Below, in pieces: positions 26,201 to 35,017 of a stretch of 43,518 bases of DNA. The position numbers and the translations under genes were made by a program. Under the pieces are notes generated by a model that worked only from the letters and a program-made list of their open reading frames with translations, searched no databases and was not told the origin of the DNA. Origin of the DNA: CAYZXL01 sp964482435 (GTDB taxonomy: Bacteria > Auribacterota > JABMQX01); assembly GCA_964482435.1 (NCBI GenBank), contig CAYZXL010000039.1:1-43518 (forward strand), read 5' to 3'. The first letter of the stretch is position 1. Each line of letters starts with the position of its first letter.

Positions 26201-26829
26201 CGGGGGAGGAGCAACTTCCCGGTTCCTCTTCCGACTGGCACTGCATCCAGCACTGGGCTGACTTCTCTAACGACGAATTCGGCGTTACCTGGGTGACGCT
26301 CGACGCGCCGCTCGTCCAGTTCTCCCAGATCAATGTCGGCAAATGGCAGAAGGTCCTCGAGCTCAAGAACCCGACCGTCTTCTCCTGGATTATGAACAAC
26401 TACTGGTTCACGAATTTCAAAGCATCCCAGGGCGGCAAGCTCACTTTCCGGTACAGCCTCACGACTCATCGCGGCCCGTGCAAGAATTCCCAGGCAATGC
26501 GATTTGCCCTCGAGCGAGCGAATCCTTTCATTTACGACGGCGGAACCGTGCCAGCCCCCTCGTTCCTGAGCATAGACAACCCGCAAGCGATTCTCCTGGC
26601 ATTCAAGCAGGCGGAGAACGGCGATGGATTCGCCCTGCGGCTGTGGAACTGTGAGGAAACCCCAACGACCGCAAAGGTCGCCTTCCCCGAATTCAAAATC
26701 CTCTCGGCCCACAACGCCGACATCGTCGAGAGAAAGGGGGACGCTATCCCCCACGCCTCCAACTCCCTTGACATCTCCCTGAAACCTTTCGATATTGTCA
26801 CTATTCGGCTCGGTCTGGAGCGGAAATAG
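23266..26829 (+). CDS. Secreted GH38 alpha-mannosidase with N-terminal beta-sandwich
   Basis: 1187-residue exported glycosidase that should hydrolyse alpha-mannosides. Signal peptide about 1-27. Residues about 100-205 look like a ligand-binding beta-sandwich (SDDGVRLWINDKLVHDN, KKGLNRCLVKVD). The GH38 catalytic domain starts near 300 with H310-T-D312-IGYTH zinc-site residues; NDDINGLSW at 424-432 contains the probable nucleophile, D426 or its neighbour. The C-terminal half is the usual GH38 beta-rich region (from about 825: NRISNRFFEVTLDPITGGIKSI). Length and domains fit the family. A propeller-toroid gene follows 40 nt downstream and probably shares its transcript. Substrate linkage is not predictable. 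Confidence 0.87.
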   Translation: MKRPRSFLAAVASLTLTISSFGTFLLGWSEESAPAKLDPRGIPTEWLVCGPFPNPQCEGFTKDYLVSAGGEAAILPKEGMEHESSVAEGGKAEWKMWKPADNGTVDFVGALSGKNEVVGYAFCYIPSESDVAASIELGSDDGVRLWINDKLVHDNHEHRGLNPGEGKVIVRLKKGLNRCLVKVDQSTGGWGFHLRVGEKVKEGEIKCEIEPGRFLVHGKEGTLMQKATLRILNTGDETRAKAEVSFDGKTFGADLGTIPFGWSVHQLELPNVEKPTAAILSLRTDRGNLETQTTITPARKWEIYVTQNTHTDIGYTHLQTEIFKRHGDYIRQVLDFCAKTDDYPEGTKFKWDCETSLTVQRFLESSTPEQIEEFVRRVKEGRIEVAAFYLNGTDLECAEELVRKVYFAEQVADKYGFKIVTAMNDDINGLSWAIPTVMARCGVKYLSMGVNYTRSISVLDRPNAFYWEAPDGSKVLVWNGEHYMQGNSLGLHDRLKLVEENLPRYLAELEKKGYPYSILSVKMSGFVTDNSPPNMKPCDIVREWNSKYAYPKLILATSREWFERLERTVAQASSPAHIPPTYKLAWPDWWADGHASSAYETILTRETHENFFAAERFSAIAKILDPSFDYPAEQFQKTLEKTMLYDEHTWGAAQSISQPDSETTKGQWKIKASFATEPYAEANTLLSDALTSIGEFPEIIGPDFNFGVVNPLPWQRGGFLLWPPFTTAEMRIFRERRVCVRDAATGRDVPYQQADCLLPFLTPGWLDRTEPRGLSSILQFLPSSYPHGDVAPVFLLSDVPPIGYKALTFADEAPSFAARKSVTFSDNRISNRFFEVTLDPITGGIKSIFDKELKKELVDPESPYRLNQYIYETPIGGRAVVDIGRSEPAKFERFSPTKAEIYPGANGPLLGSILVRTSAKNTPEIVQEVILYDFEKRIDIRNTVNKTEVLDAEGVYYAFPFAVRPFTAKTEISLAVMKPGEEQLPGSSSDWHCIQHWADFSNDEFGVTWVTLDAPLVQFSQINVGKWQKVLELKNPTVFSWIMNNYWFTNFKASQGGKLTFRYSLTTHRGPCKNSQAMRFALERANPFIYDGGTVPAPSFLSIDNPQAILLAFKQAENGDGFALRLWNCEETPTTAKVAFPEFKILSAHNADIVERKGDAIPHASNSLDISLKPFDIVTIRLGLERK

Positions 26830-26869
26830 GGAAAGAAACCTTCACTCGACGGAGGGAGGCCCTAAAGCC

Positions 26870-29584
26870 ATGAACGCGAATTGGAGAAAGGCTTGGCGGT
26901 GGTGCATCCCACTGGGTCTTGCGGTTTATGCTCAAGGCACGTGCGTGCAGGCGAGCGATTGGCCGACGGTGCACCATGACCTGAAGCGGACGGGATTTAC
27001 GGTGGACTGCGTTCGCCCGCCATACAGCCTCGATTGGGTGCGCTTCTTCCCGAACGAGATTATGACGAGCGGCATCGAGCCAATCGTCGCGGATGGAATC
27101 GTTTTCGTTGGAACGTACAGCGGCAACCTTTACGCGCTGGACAGACGCACGGGGGAAATCCTCTGGCAATTTCGCGCCCCTGGTCCTATCCTCCATTCTC
27201 CCGCGTATCACAAGGGAGTCGTTTACGTCGGGTCAATCGGGAGAACCGTCCATGCGCTCGATGCAAAGAGCGGAAAGGAACGATGGACCTTCACGACGGA
27301 GACACGCGGGGGATTCTGCGCTTCTCCTGCCGCAACGGATGCCGCGGTTTTCATCGGCGGCCGCGATGGCACTTTCTACGCCCTTGATCCGAAGAGCGGC
27401 AATCGTCTCTGGCAAAAGAAAACCGGCGCTCCCATCCGCAACACAGCTGCCGTCGTCGAGGATAGAGTCATCGTCGCTTCCGACGACATGCACTGTTACG
27501 CTTTCAAAACCGATTCAGGCGAGTTGCTCTGGAAATCGCCGCAGTTGTATGGCCAGAGCTTTCGTGATTACTATCCTGTGATTGCAGGGAATCTGGTCAT
27601 CCTTCGCTCGGTGCCCACTTGCGAGAGCAACGATGACCTCAATGGGACAACCGCTTTTCTGGCGAGGCTGGCGGGAGTTGACCCGAGCGACTGGCGGAAT
27701 ATAGATAGCTTTCACAAGTCCGACAAAACCGTCGGCACGCCAGAACTCATTCGCAAAGAGCAAGAGGCGATCCTCGACCGCCTTGGTCATCCGCCGGACC
27801 GGCAGACCTGCTTTGTCCTCGACACCCGCACCGGAAAGCCTCTCTTCACCCCGCCAATCCTCTACGGGGCGGGCAACGGCGGCGCGGGCGTTCCGCCAAC
27901 TCTCACTCGCGACGGGAACATCATCGTTTTCTATCGGACGATGTATTCCAACTGGAACCTCGGCGTCAAACCCTGCGTCGGAATGGGGTTCATGGATTCA
28001 GACAGCGGGTTCATCACGCCTATCCGCCACGCTTCCGGCAACATTCCGCCCTGGAACACTTTCTGGGGCACGAGCGACGAGACCACAGTTTTCGCCGTCG
28101 GCGGCGACCTGCTCTATTGCACCCACATGGGGACGATCTCCGCGCTCGACCTCAAGACGCTGAAGCTGTTTAACGTGGCCGGAAAGCGAGATTCGTGGGG
28201 AGGCTTCCGGCGGCTGCCGTGGATGCAAAACGAATGGCACGGACCGGCGAGAGGATGCGCTGCCATTTCCGATGACCAGCTTTTCTGGATCACCGGCAGC
28301 AGGCTCATTGCCATCCGCGGAACGGGAATCCGCCAAACAGAGTCCGGTCAGCCGAAACAACCGCAGCCGCGCACAGAGCTTCCTCAGTTAGAGGACCCAC
28401 AGCAACCTCTTCAGTGGATGGAGGCCACCGTTGCGTCCAGTGGCGTCACACGATCCCCTGAGAAACCGGGCCTCGAAACGACTCGTAGCGACGATGTCCT
28501 CACGCCGTCAGCGGACAGCTTTGCCAAATACGTTTGGGAGAAATCCTGTGTTGTCAGCGTGGACCCGCAGGCTTCTTCAGGCTGGCAAAAAGAACTGGAA
28601 CGAGCCATCAGGGAACTCGTTGAGGAAGGTCCTTTCGTCCCCCTCTACGTCAATTTCGGAGTTGGCGGGCGAGATTTCTTTTTCACATCACCGGCGGACG
28701 ACATTGATGCCCTCGCAGCGGCATATCCGCACCTTACGGAAGAGACCCGCGCCAAAGCCCGCCAGTATGTCGTCTCGCTCCTTGAAAAGCAGCCGCCCTT
28801 CGGGAACACCGCCTTCTTCGATCTCAAGCAGGGCAAGCGGCGTGAGTACCACCCTGTCCCCCTCAGCGACCAACCCGGTTACTGGGAACAGGCGCCGAAG
28901 CGGTTGCTTTTTGGCAATTGCTGCGCCCTGTGGCATTGGGCAGAAGTCACCGGCGACCGGTCAATCCTCGAGAAATTCTGGGGAGAAATGCGGGCAGCGT
29001 TCACGGAGGCAAAAGAGCCTCTTTCGAAGCTCGACCTCGAGCGGGGTGAGCGGTACGGCAATCTATACATCAACTCGCTTATTGCCTTCGCCCGAACCGC
29101 TCGACTGCTCGGACATGATGAAGATGCCCAGCCCGCGGCGGAGATGGCCGAGGGCCTGCTCCGCCGCCTCATCGAGGCCGCGAAGAAAGGCGCGGCCGAA
29201 CCCGAAAAATCGCTTTTCTGCCCGATCCGCTCCCACTACAAGTGCATGGGACGGTTCGCCTATCTGACTCCGGAGATCGGGCAAGCCTATGCCGAAAATG
29301 CAGCCGACGTCGTCACACAACACCTGTCCTTTATTGACCTGACCATGCCGGGCTGGTTCATCGTCAACAACGAGCACCAAATCCACTTCGCCGAAAACTA
29401 CACCGACGGCCCCGACCTTTCTGAAGCCATCTTTGCCCTCCGCGCGTACACCGGCAACCTCGACCCGAAGCTCCTCGACCAATGGATTGACGTCCCCTGG
29501 TGCAAGGGAGACCTCTACCACATCCAAAAGCTCGTCCTGGCCATTGAGTCCTCGGGGAAGGTCTCGTCCAGGAGGGTTGAATGA
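26870..29584 (+). CDS. Secreted PQQ-type beta-propeller fused to a helical-toroid-like domain
   Basis: 904-residue exported protein, signal peptide about 1-28. Residues about 45-480 form a PQQ-like/BamB-like propeller. Blade motifs are FVGTYSGNLYALDRRTGEILW, VYVGSIGRTVHALDAKSGKERW and IGGRDGTFYALDPKSGNRLW. A Pro/Gln-rich linker (about 485-530) joins a mostly helical C-terminal half (about 540-900) with regions resembling (alpha/alpha)6 glycosidase or lyase toroids; I cannot name catalytic residues. The start at 26870 has GGAGGGAGG upstream; the longer in-frame start at 26795 overlaps the mannosidase. It sits 40 nt after GH38 and probably assists glycan breakdown. Whether it binds PQQ is unproven. 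Confidence 0.75.
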   Translation: MNANWRKAWRWCIPLGLAVYAQGTCVQASDWPTVHHDLKRTGFTVDCVRPPYSLDWVRFFPNEIMTSGIEPIVADGIVFVGTYSGNLYALDRRTGEILWQFRAPGPILHSPAYHKGVVYVGSIGRTVHALDAKSGKERWTFTTETRGGFCASPAATDAAVFIGGRDGTFYALDPKSGNRLWQKKTGAPIRNTAAVVEDRVIVASDDMHCYAFKTDSGELLWKSPQLYGQSFRDYYPVIAGNLVILRSVPTCESNDDLNGTTAFLARLAGVDPSDWRNIDSFHKSDKTVGTPELIRKEQEAILDRLGHPPDRQTCFVLDTRTGKPLFTPPILYGAGNGGAGVPPTLTRDGNIIVFYRTMYSNWNLGVKPCVGMGFMDSDSGFITPIRHASGNIPPWNTFWGTSDETTVFAVGGDLLYCTHMGTISALDLKTLKLFNVAGKRDSWGGFRRLPWMQNEWHGPARGCAAISDDQLFWITGSRLIAIRGTGIRQTESGQPKQPQPRTELPQLEDPQQPLQWMEATVASSGVTRSPEKPGLETTRSDDVLTPSADSFAKYVWEKSCVVSVDPQASSGWQKELERAIRELVEEGPFVPLYVNFGVGGRDFFFTSPADDIDALAAAYPHLTEETRAKARQYVVSLLEKQPPFGNTAFFDLKQGKRREYHPVPLSDQPGYWEQAPKRLLFGNCCALWHWAEVTGDRSILEKFWGEMRAAFTEAKEPLSKLDLERGERYGNLYINSLIAFARTARLLGHDEDAQPAAEMAEGLLRRLIEAAKKGAAEPEKSLFCPIRSHYKCMGRFAYLTPEIGQAYAENAADVVTQHLSFIDLTMPGWFIVNNEHQIHFAENYTDGPDLSEAIFALRAYTGNLDPKLLDQWIDVPWCKGDLYHIQKLVLAIESSGKVSSRRVE

Positions 29585-29754
29585 GTTCCATTCGTCCCGC
29601 CTCGGTCCCCGACCCGGGCACGAACACAATAGTGCCGCCCTTCGCCGCAACCCTCCGGCCATTTGAACGAGGGAACGTTGCCAAAAACAAAAATCCCTCA
29701 GGAGCACCAGCCGGAATCGTAGCCGTCCCATCCTGCGCAACTGGCGACCAGTAG
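29581..29754 (+). CDS. Possible small coupled ORF (57 residues)
   Basis: An ATG overlaps the preceding stop (ATGA) and has AGGAGGG upstream. It encodes 57 residues, rich in Pro and Ala, with no membrane segment, cysteine pair or recognisable domain. Coupling and a good ribosome binding site argue for translation, but no known family is apparent. It could equally be fortuitous readthrough after the propeller gene. Confidence 0.22.
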   Translation: MSSIRPASVPDPGTNTIVPPFAATLRPFERGNVAKNKNPSGAPAGIVAVPSCATGDQ

Positions 29755-30037
29755 CAGGATTAGGAATTCTGCAAAAGATTCCCTGGGCTCGCCTCAATAA
29801 CAAGCGCCCTGTATCTGCGTGTCAACATCGTGGCGGCGGCTTGATGCAACGACGTTGATTCTGAAGAACATCTCCGCAGCAGAATGTAAGCCGCTGAGAC
29901 GCGGCGAGTTAGCGAGCCAGACACCAAATACGTGTTGCGGAAATCAGACTGCACCCTTTCGAAGGGGCCCTGCGGCTCGTCTCCGCCTGTATTCTCAATA
30001 TCTTGCTATGGCGGCTGTTACGACTTCCGTCCATGTC
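29755..30037. other. Intergenic stretch without supported gene
   Basis: From the small possible ORF to the sigma54-like element before the first PEP-CTERM gene. I see no coding signal, tRNA or strong hairpin with a T-run. Confidence 0.4.
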
Positions 30038-30053
30038 TGGCACGGTTGGTGTA
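30038..30053 (+). promoter_or_regulatory. Sigma54-like promoter candidate for the first PEP-CTERM gene
   Basis: Perfect TGGCAC (30038-30043), 5 bases, then GTGTA. The -24 GG is exact and spacing is right; the -12 element has GT where GC is expected. It ends 65 nt before the start at 30119, close to the spacing at 31303 and 37313. Weaker than those two. Confidence 0.42.
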
Positions 30054-30118
30054 TTCGGATTTTTCCGCCATAAGGTGTAGGCGAGTGTGTCCCGGAAGGG
30101 AAAAAAGGAGGTTAGCAG

Positions 30119-30857
30119 ATGAGAGGTTTTCTGGCAGTAATGGCAGTTGGAGTTTTGGGGGTCCTTCTGATGGCCGGCCCAGTGGCCGCGGATGCGTACA
30201 ACGTCAGGCCCGTCCCATTCAACAGCGCTTCGCTCCAGAATTGGTTCAACGGTCCGCCGCAGACCGGGATTGACGCGTACCTGGACCAGTTCCCAATTGC
30301 CATCTATGTTCCAGGTTCAGACCTTGTTGCCACCTCGACGATCAGACTGGAGCTGGCCGACTATAAGGACGTGAATCTCTTTGGCATTTACGAATATGGG
30401 GCGCCGGGCAACAAGCTTACGGTTTTCCTCGGGCCGGATGGCATTGGCGACGCAGCCTTCATAGACTTCGACCCCGACAACAACTTTATTGTGGATAAAG
30501 TTAGAGCCTGGGGACCGGGTGGCATAACTGAGGCGATATTCTCCAAGGGTGTGTTCGGCTTCTGGCTCACAAGCTCCTCCGGCACCTTCTATTCGGAAGA
30601 CTCCCTCAACCCCGGCGGCAAACCTTCAGGCATTGATTTACGAGGGTTCGCCAGCGTGGGGTGATACCGGAGACTTCTACGTGGCATTCGAAGACTTGCC
30701 CTGGGATGACAGCGATCGAGACTTCGAGGATTTTGTCGTCTTGGCGTCAGACATTGACCCGGCTCCTGTTCCTGAGGCAAGCACGCTGATGTTGTTTGGT
30801 ACAGGGCTTTCGGGTCTCATGTTCGCGGCCAGAAGGAGGGGCCTGATAAAGTTCTGA
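30119..30857 (+). CDS. PEP-CTERM surface protein with DUF4114-like domain, frameshifted here
   Basis: Signal peptide (about 1-24) and globular body (YNVRPVPFNSAS..., FGFWLTSSSG) in one frame, which stops at 30664. The following frame continues the same protein: IYEGSPAWGDTGDFYVAFEDLPWDDSDRDFEDFVV, a DUF4114-like end. It then has the PEP-CTERM sorting tail PVPEASTLMLFGTG, a membrane span and an RRR basic end, stopping at 30857. Removing one base near 30623-30630 (AAACCTTCAG) joins the frames into about 245 residues. So this is either a sequencing or assembly error, a pseudogene, or less likely programmed frameshifting. An exosortase would process the tail. AAGGAGG lies upstream of the ATG, and a terminator follows. 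Confidence 0.78.
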
Positions 30858-30882
30858 TGTAACATCCTCTATCGCAGAGGAG

Positions 30883-30914
30883 AGAGCCCGGGCCACGATC
30901 CGGGCTCTTTTTTT
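30883..30914 (+). terminator. Rho-independent terminator after the PEP-CTERM gene
   Basis: Stem AGAGCCCGG (30883-30891), an 8-base loop, CCGGGCTCT (30900-30908), then an uninterrupted T run to 30914. It sits 26 nt after the stop of the reconstructed reading frame at 30857, which supports that frame as the true gene end. Confidence 0.85.
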
Positions 30915-31302
30915 GCCTGGGCCCTTCGCCCGTGGTAAAAGGGATCAGAAGAACATAACAGAGGGTGCCTGCTGCCCGCCAGCCGGCCGAGCCCGGCCCG
31001 GTGGCCTTGGGGCAACTCCCAGGAGGATTTCCCCGGTCTCGGGGTGGACGAAGTCCATGAAAGACTGCGCTGTGTCGGGGCGGGACAATTGAGCCTGCAG
31101 ACCAGACGTTTCCTTGAGCCGCCGTCGCCGGACTCACGTTCTCTTCCGGCTTGGCGCATTTCCTTTCTTCTCTTGGGCTGAGTTAAGCAGTATCATTGTT
31201 GGGATGGGCTCAGGAGGTGCAGCCCACTCAGGGTGCACAGGACGGCGTAGAGTGCTGGAGCTTTTTGTGCGGATGCCATGCACTCCGTTCTCTATTCACC
31301 GG
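30915..31302. other. Intergenic stretch without supported gene
   Basis: Between the terminator and the sigma54-like element. Minus-strand open frames have no clear ribosome binding site or domain. A 6-bp inverted repeat GAGTGC/GCACTC (31250-31255 and 31280-31285) lies just upstream of the promoter and could be an activator site; that is speculation. Confidence 0.35.
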
Positions 31303-31318
31303 TGGCACGAAAGATGCG
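31303..31318 (+). promoter_or_regulatory. Sigma54-like promoter for prsT
   Basis: Perfect TGGCAC (31303-31308), 5-base spacer, then ATGCG with the conserved GC at -12. GG and GC are separated by exactly 10 bases. It ends 63 nt upstream of the start at 31382. Sigma54 promoters need an enhancer-binding activator, such as PrsR in known exosortase systems. Confidence 0.6.
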
Positions 31319-31381
31319 TCAGCTCTCATGTTCTGCACATGAACTCGCTTTCTGGCAAAACCTAACACTCTGGAGGATGTC

Positions 31382-34300
31382 ATGCCGAGGGGTTTATTTC
31401 GTCTCTTGGGTATTCTGATTCTGGTTGCTGCAACTCTCGTGGGGTGCGGAACTCGCCAGTCCCGCGCGCAAAAGCGTCACAATAAGGGGCTTGTGTATGC
31501 CAGAAATTACCGTTTTCAGGAGGCAGCGGACGAGTTCAAGAAAGCCCTGAGCCTCGACCCTAAGAGCTACAAAACTCATTACGAGTTGGGGAGGGTGTAT
31601 CTTTCTCAACGGCGCCTCAGTCCCGCTGAGCAGGAGCTTCGGAAAGCCACGGAAATCAAGCCCGACTATCTGGACGCGTACCTCGGCCTGGCGGAGACGC
31701 TTTATACCGGCCAGAAGCTGGCAGAAGCACTTGAAGTGTGCCAAACCGCTCTCCAGAAGAAACCGGATTCCGGGAAGGTACATCGCATGTTAGGGGATAT
31801 TTATGTGGACCAGGGGGAGACGGATAGAGCGCTTGCGGAGTACCGGCAGGCTGTAGAAAAGGAGCCGGGTCTCACGGGGTCTCGGATTGCCCTTGCAAGA
31901 ACCCTTCTCTCAATGGGCAAAACTGACGAAGCGCGCGAAGCTGTCAGCACCGTCGTGGAAAAGTACGACCCCGACAACTTCGATGCCCACATGCTTCTCT
32001 CCGGAATCTTCGAAAAGGAACAGAAGTACGAGAAGGCGATCAGAGAGGCAAAGATTGCCCTCGATAAGAACAAGGGGAGAGCCCCGGGACACCTCGCCCT
32101 CGCCCTGCTTTATCTCAGGATGTCCCAGTTTGACCTCGCGCTGAATGAGGCTCAGCAGGCACGGCGAAGTCGCGCCCTCCAGGCGGGAGCCTCATTTGTT
32201 CGCGGGTCAGTTCTCTTCCAGCGGAAGAAGTATTCGGAGGCGGTGATTGACCTCCAGAGCGCCATCCGCGAGCGCCCGGACTGGGCGGAGGCGAGATACC
32301 TCCTCGCTCAGGCTTTGTACAACAGCAACCATCCGGAAATGGCCGTGACTGAACTGGAAGCCCTCCTGCAACAACTTCCGGACTTCGACGCAGCCCGTCT
32401 CCAATTGGCGATGGTTGCTCTTGAGCAAGGGTGGTATTCCGATGCGGAGCGTCACTGCAAACGAGTTGTTGACCGCAATCCGTCGCAGAAGCAGGCCCTT
32501 CAGTGCCTCGTGCGCATCTGCGACGTCCAGGGCAAGACCGAGGATGCTGCTCTCCTTCGCGCGAGGCTTGCCGCAGTCGAGGCAGGGGAGGGAAAGACCG
32601 AGCTTCAGCTCGCGGTGGAGGCACTTGCAGCGGGGGACGCCGATAGCGCCATAGAAAAATGCCGAAAAGCCCTCGAGGCCAAGCCCAACGATGCCGCGTT
32701 TCTCAACGTCCTCGGCTCCGCTTACACGAGGAAAGGAGAACTCGAGCAGGCTGTCGCCCAGTTCCAACGGGCAATAGAGGCAGACCCTTCTTCCATTAAC
32801 TCTTATTTGAACCTTTCGACTCTCCTTGTCCTGCAAAACAAATACGACGAGGCGGCCATGCAATGCCAGACCGCTCTCGGCAAGAGTCCGGAGTCCCCGG
32901 CGCTGCACCTCCGCCTCGGGAACATCTATCGCCTCCAGAAGAAATACGACGACGCCCTGAAAGAATTCAAAGCTGCCGCTCAAGCCAATCCGAAGGATGT
33001 TTCCGCTCACAACGCGATTGTCGAAACTCTTCTTGCCCAGAGGAAGGTCACTGATGCCCTGACCTACTCCCGGCAGCTCGCCGAGCGTTTCCCGAGCATG
33101 GCCGAAGCTCATGAGTTGACTGCTCGGGTCTATCTTGCCCAGGGAGAGCTTGACAAATCTGTCGCAGCGCTCAAGGAAGCCATTGGAAAGGACAAGAGCC
33201 TCCTCTCCGCCCGGCTGACGCTGGCGAAGTTATATGTGCGCCAGAGCGAGCCTGCGGAGGCCAGAAAAGAGGCTCACGAGATTCTGAAGGCAGTGCAGGA
33301 CGTCAGGGCTTTCACTGAGCTCGTTCCGCTGTATGAACAGCTCGGCGATTTCCGGGCGTCAATAGCTGACGTGAAGACGGTCCTCGACCAGAACAAGGAT
33401 AACGCTACTGCCCGATTGCTTTTCGCACATCTCAACACGCTTGCCGGTCAGCCGGACGAAGCCCTCAAGAACCTCCAGGACGTCCCCGAGGCTGTCATGC
33501 AAACCGCCCCCGGCCATTATGTCCTGGGGTGCATTCGTGCCTATCAACGCAACTCGTCGGAGTCCATCGCCGAGTTGCGCAAGGCTCTTGCTCTTCTCCC
33601 CGATTGGCTGGATGCGCGGCTGAGGCTGTCCGCCATTCTCTGGGCGGACGGCCGTCAGCAGGAAGCGGTTCGCGAAATGGAGTCCGCTCTGGGGCAACTT
33701 CCCGACAGTGTTCCTGCGCTTGTTTCGCTTGCCGACATGGAGCTGAAAGCGGGGCTTCTCGACTCAGCCCAGGGGCACAGCTCCCGTGCCGTCGAGCTTG
33801 AGCCGGGGAATGCCGAAGCGCTGCGGGTCCTCGGTGATACGCTCGTCGCCCAGGGCAAGCTCGATGAAGCCCAGCAGGCTTATGCCCGAATTCAGAAGGC
33901 TTCTCCAGAGGCTGCCGATGCTCCGGCGTTTGTCGCCGCCGCGCAGCTCTCTTCTCGAAAGACCGACGAAGCCATCGCCACATGCCAGAAAGCCATCGCC
34001 GCAGGGAGCAAGGACGCCCGGGTTTACAACCTCCTCGGACTGGCTCAATTCCTCAAGGGAAATAATGCCGACGCAATATCAAGCTTTCAGCACGCGGTGG
34101 CCCTCGACTCCGCGCTCCTGCCAGCACGCGTTCACCTCGCTCGGGCCTATGCCAGCGGGGGAAAGCTCGACGAGGCGGTTTCGGAGCTAAAAACGGCCTT
34201 GTCCATTAGCCCGAAAGCCGTCTGGGTTAGGAGCCGCCTGGCGGAGCTTCTCGTGTCGCAGAAAAAGTACCCTGAAGCGGCGGCGGAATACGAAGCAGCT

Positions 34301-34795
34301 CTCAAGGACAGCAAGAACGACCCGCGCATCGCCACCCTGGCTGGACAGAACTATCTCCTCCTGAAGGACTACGCAAAGGCCAGGGAGATGTATCAGATTG
34401 TTCTTTCCGCCACCAAGGACCCGATCCTTCTGGCTTCCGCCTACAACAATCTGGCGTGGATTGGCTGCATCCAGGGAGAAAACCTCCAGGAAGCCCTCTC
34501 ATTCGCAACGAAGGCCAACGAACTCCAGCCCAACGACGGAAGCATCCTCGATACCGCCGGCTGGATTCTCTACAAGCTCGAGCGATATGCCGAGGCTCGC
34601 GACAAACTCACCTCCGCCGTCGCCAAGAAACCCGAGGAGCCGACGGCCCGATACCATCTTGGCATGACGCTTTACAAGACGGGGGAGAAGGAAGGAGCCC
34701 TTCAACAGCTCAAAGCTGCGGTGTCTCTGAGTTCAACGTTCGACGGCGTTGACGAAGCCAAAAAGGCCATCGCGGAACTGGAAGGAGGAAAGTGA
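31382..34795 (+). CDS. prsT: PEP-CTERM system TPR-repeat lipoprotein
   Basis: 1137-residue outer-membrane-type lipoprotein. Lipobox LVGC with lipidated C22. The rest is a long run of tetratricopeptide repeats: periodic A-x-x-x-Y/L-x-x-A-L-x-x-x-P signatures from about residue 30 to the end, more than 20 by eye. This matches the TPR lipoprotein that accompanies exosortase/PEP-CTERM loci. TPR arrays bind partner proteins; here probably surface export or polysaccharide assembly. GGAGG precedes the ATG. PEP-CTERM proteins flank it on both sides. No exosortase or EPS gene is in this window, so the rest of the system must lie elsewhere. Confidence 0.85.
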   Translation: MPRGLFRLLGILILVAATLVGCGTRQSRAQKRHNKGLVYARNYRFQEAADEFKKALSLDPKSYKTHYELGRVYLSQRRLSPAEQELRKATEIKPDYLDAYLGLAETLYTGQKLAEALEVCQTALQKKPDSGKVHRMLGDIYVDQGETDRALAEYRQAVEKEPGLTGSRIALARTLLSMGKTDEAREAVSTVVEKYDPDNFDAHMLLSGIFEKEQKYEKAIREAKIALDKNKGRAPGHLALALLYLRMSQFDLALNEAQQARRSRALQAGASFVRGSVLFQRKKYSEAVIDLQSAIRERPDWAEARYLLAQALYNSNHPEMAVTELEALLQQLPDFDAARLQLAMVALEQGWYSDAERHCKRVVDRNPSQKQALQCLVRICDVQGKTEDAALLRARLAAVEAGEGKTELQLAVEALAAGDADSAIEKCRKALEAKPNDAAFLNVLGSAYTRKGELEQAVAQFQRAIEADPSSINSYLNLSTLLVLQNKYDEAAMQCQTALGKSPESPALHLRLGNIYRLQKKYDDALKEFKAAAQANPKDVSAHNAIVETLLAQRKVTDALTYSRQLAERFPSMAEAHELTARVYLAQGELDKSVAALKEAIGKDKSLLSARLTLAKLYVRQSEPAEARKEAHEILKAVQDVRAFTELVPLYEQLGDFRASIADVKTVLDQNKDNATARLLFAHLNTLAGQPDEALKNLQDVPEAVMQTAPGHYVLGCIRAYQRNSSESIAELRKALALLPDWLDARLRLSAILWADGRQQEAVREMESALGQLPDSVPALVSLADMELKAGLLDSAQGHSSRAVELEPGNAEALRVLGDTLVAQGKLDEAQQAYARIQKASPEAADAPAFVAAAQLSSRKTDEAIATCQKAIAAGSKDARVYNLLGLAQFLKGNNADAISSFQHAVALDSALLPARVHLARAYASGGKLDEAVSELKTALSISPKAVWVRSRLAELLVSQKKYPEAAAEYEAALKDSKNDPRIATLAGQNYLLLKDYAKAREMYQIVLSATKDPILLASAYNNLAWIGCIQGENLQEALSFATKANELQPNDGSILDTAGWILYKLERYAEARDKLTSAVAKKPEEPTARYHLGMTLYKTGEKEGALQQLKAAVSLSSTFDGVDEAKKAIAELEGGK

Positions 34796-34935
34796 GGTTT
34801 TTGCGCAGCGCTTCTCACGCAGGTCGGCCCGGGTGTGGGACGAAAAGCGTCGAATCCCTTAGTCGCTTCAGTCACCCATCCCCGGGCACAGCGGCCCCGT
34901 GCGGCGCAGCGTGCGGAATTTGCGTCGAATTGTTG

Positions 34936-34964
34936 TTGACACGGTAGAGGGGGTATGGTATAAA
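34936..34964 (+). promoter_or_regulatory. Near-consensus sigma70 promoter for the second PEP-CTERM gene
   Basis: Perfect TTGACA (34936-34941), a 17-base spacer and TATAAA (34959-34964). The ATG at 34964 lies within the -10, so it cannot be the start; the real start is further on. This contrasts with the sigma54-like elements at the other PEP-CTERM genes. Confidence 0.8.
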
Positions 34965-35017
34965 TGGCGAGTTTCAAAGGGGAATGGAGACCCCAAAATG
35001 ACAGGAAGGATATGGTT

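Noticed and set aside
29063..29803. Minus-strand frame overlapping the end of the propeller-toroid gene
   Set aside because: A few protein-like stretches, but it is mostly a shadow of the plus gene and has no start signal.
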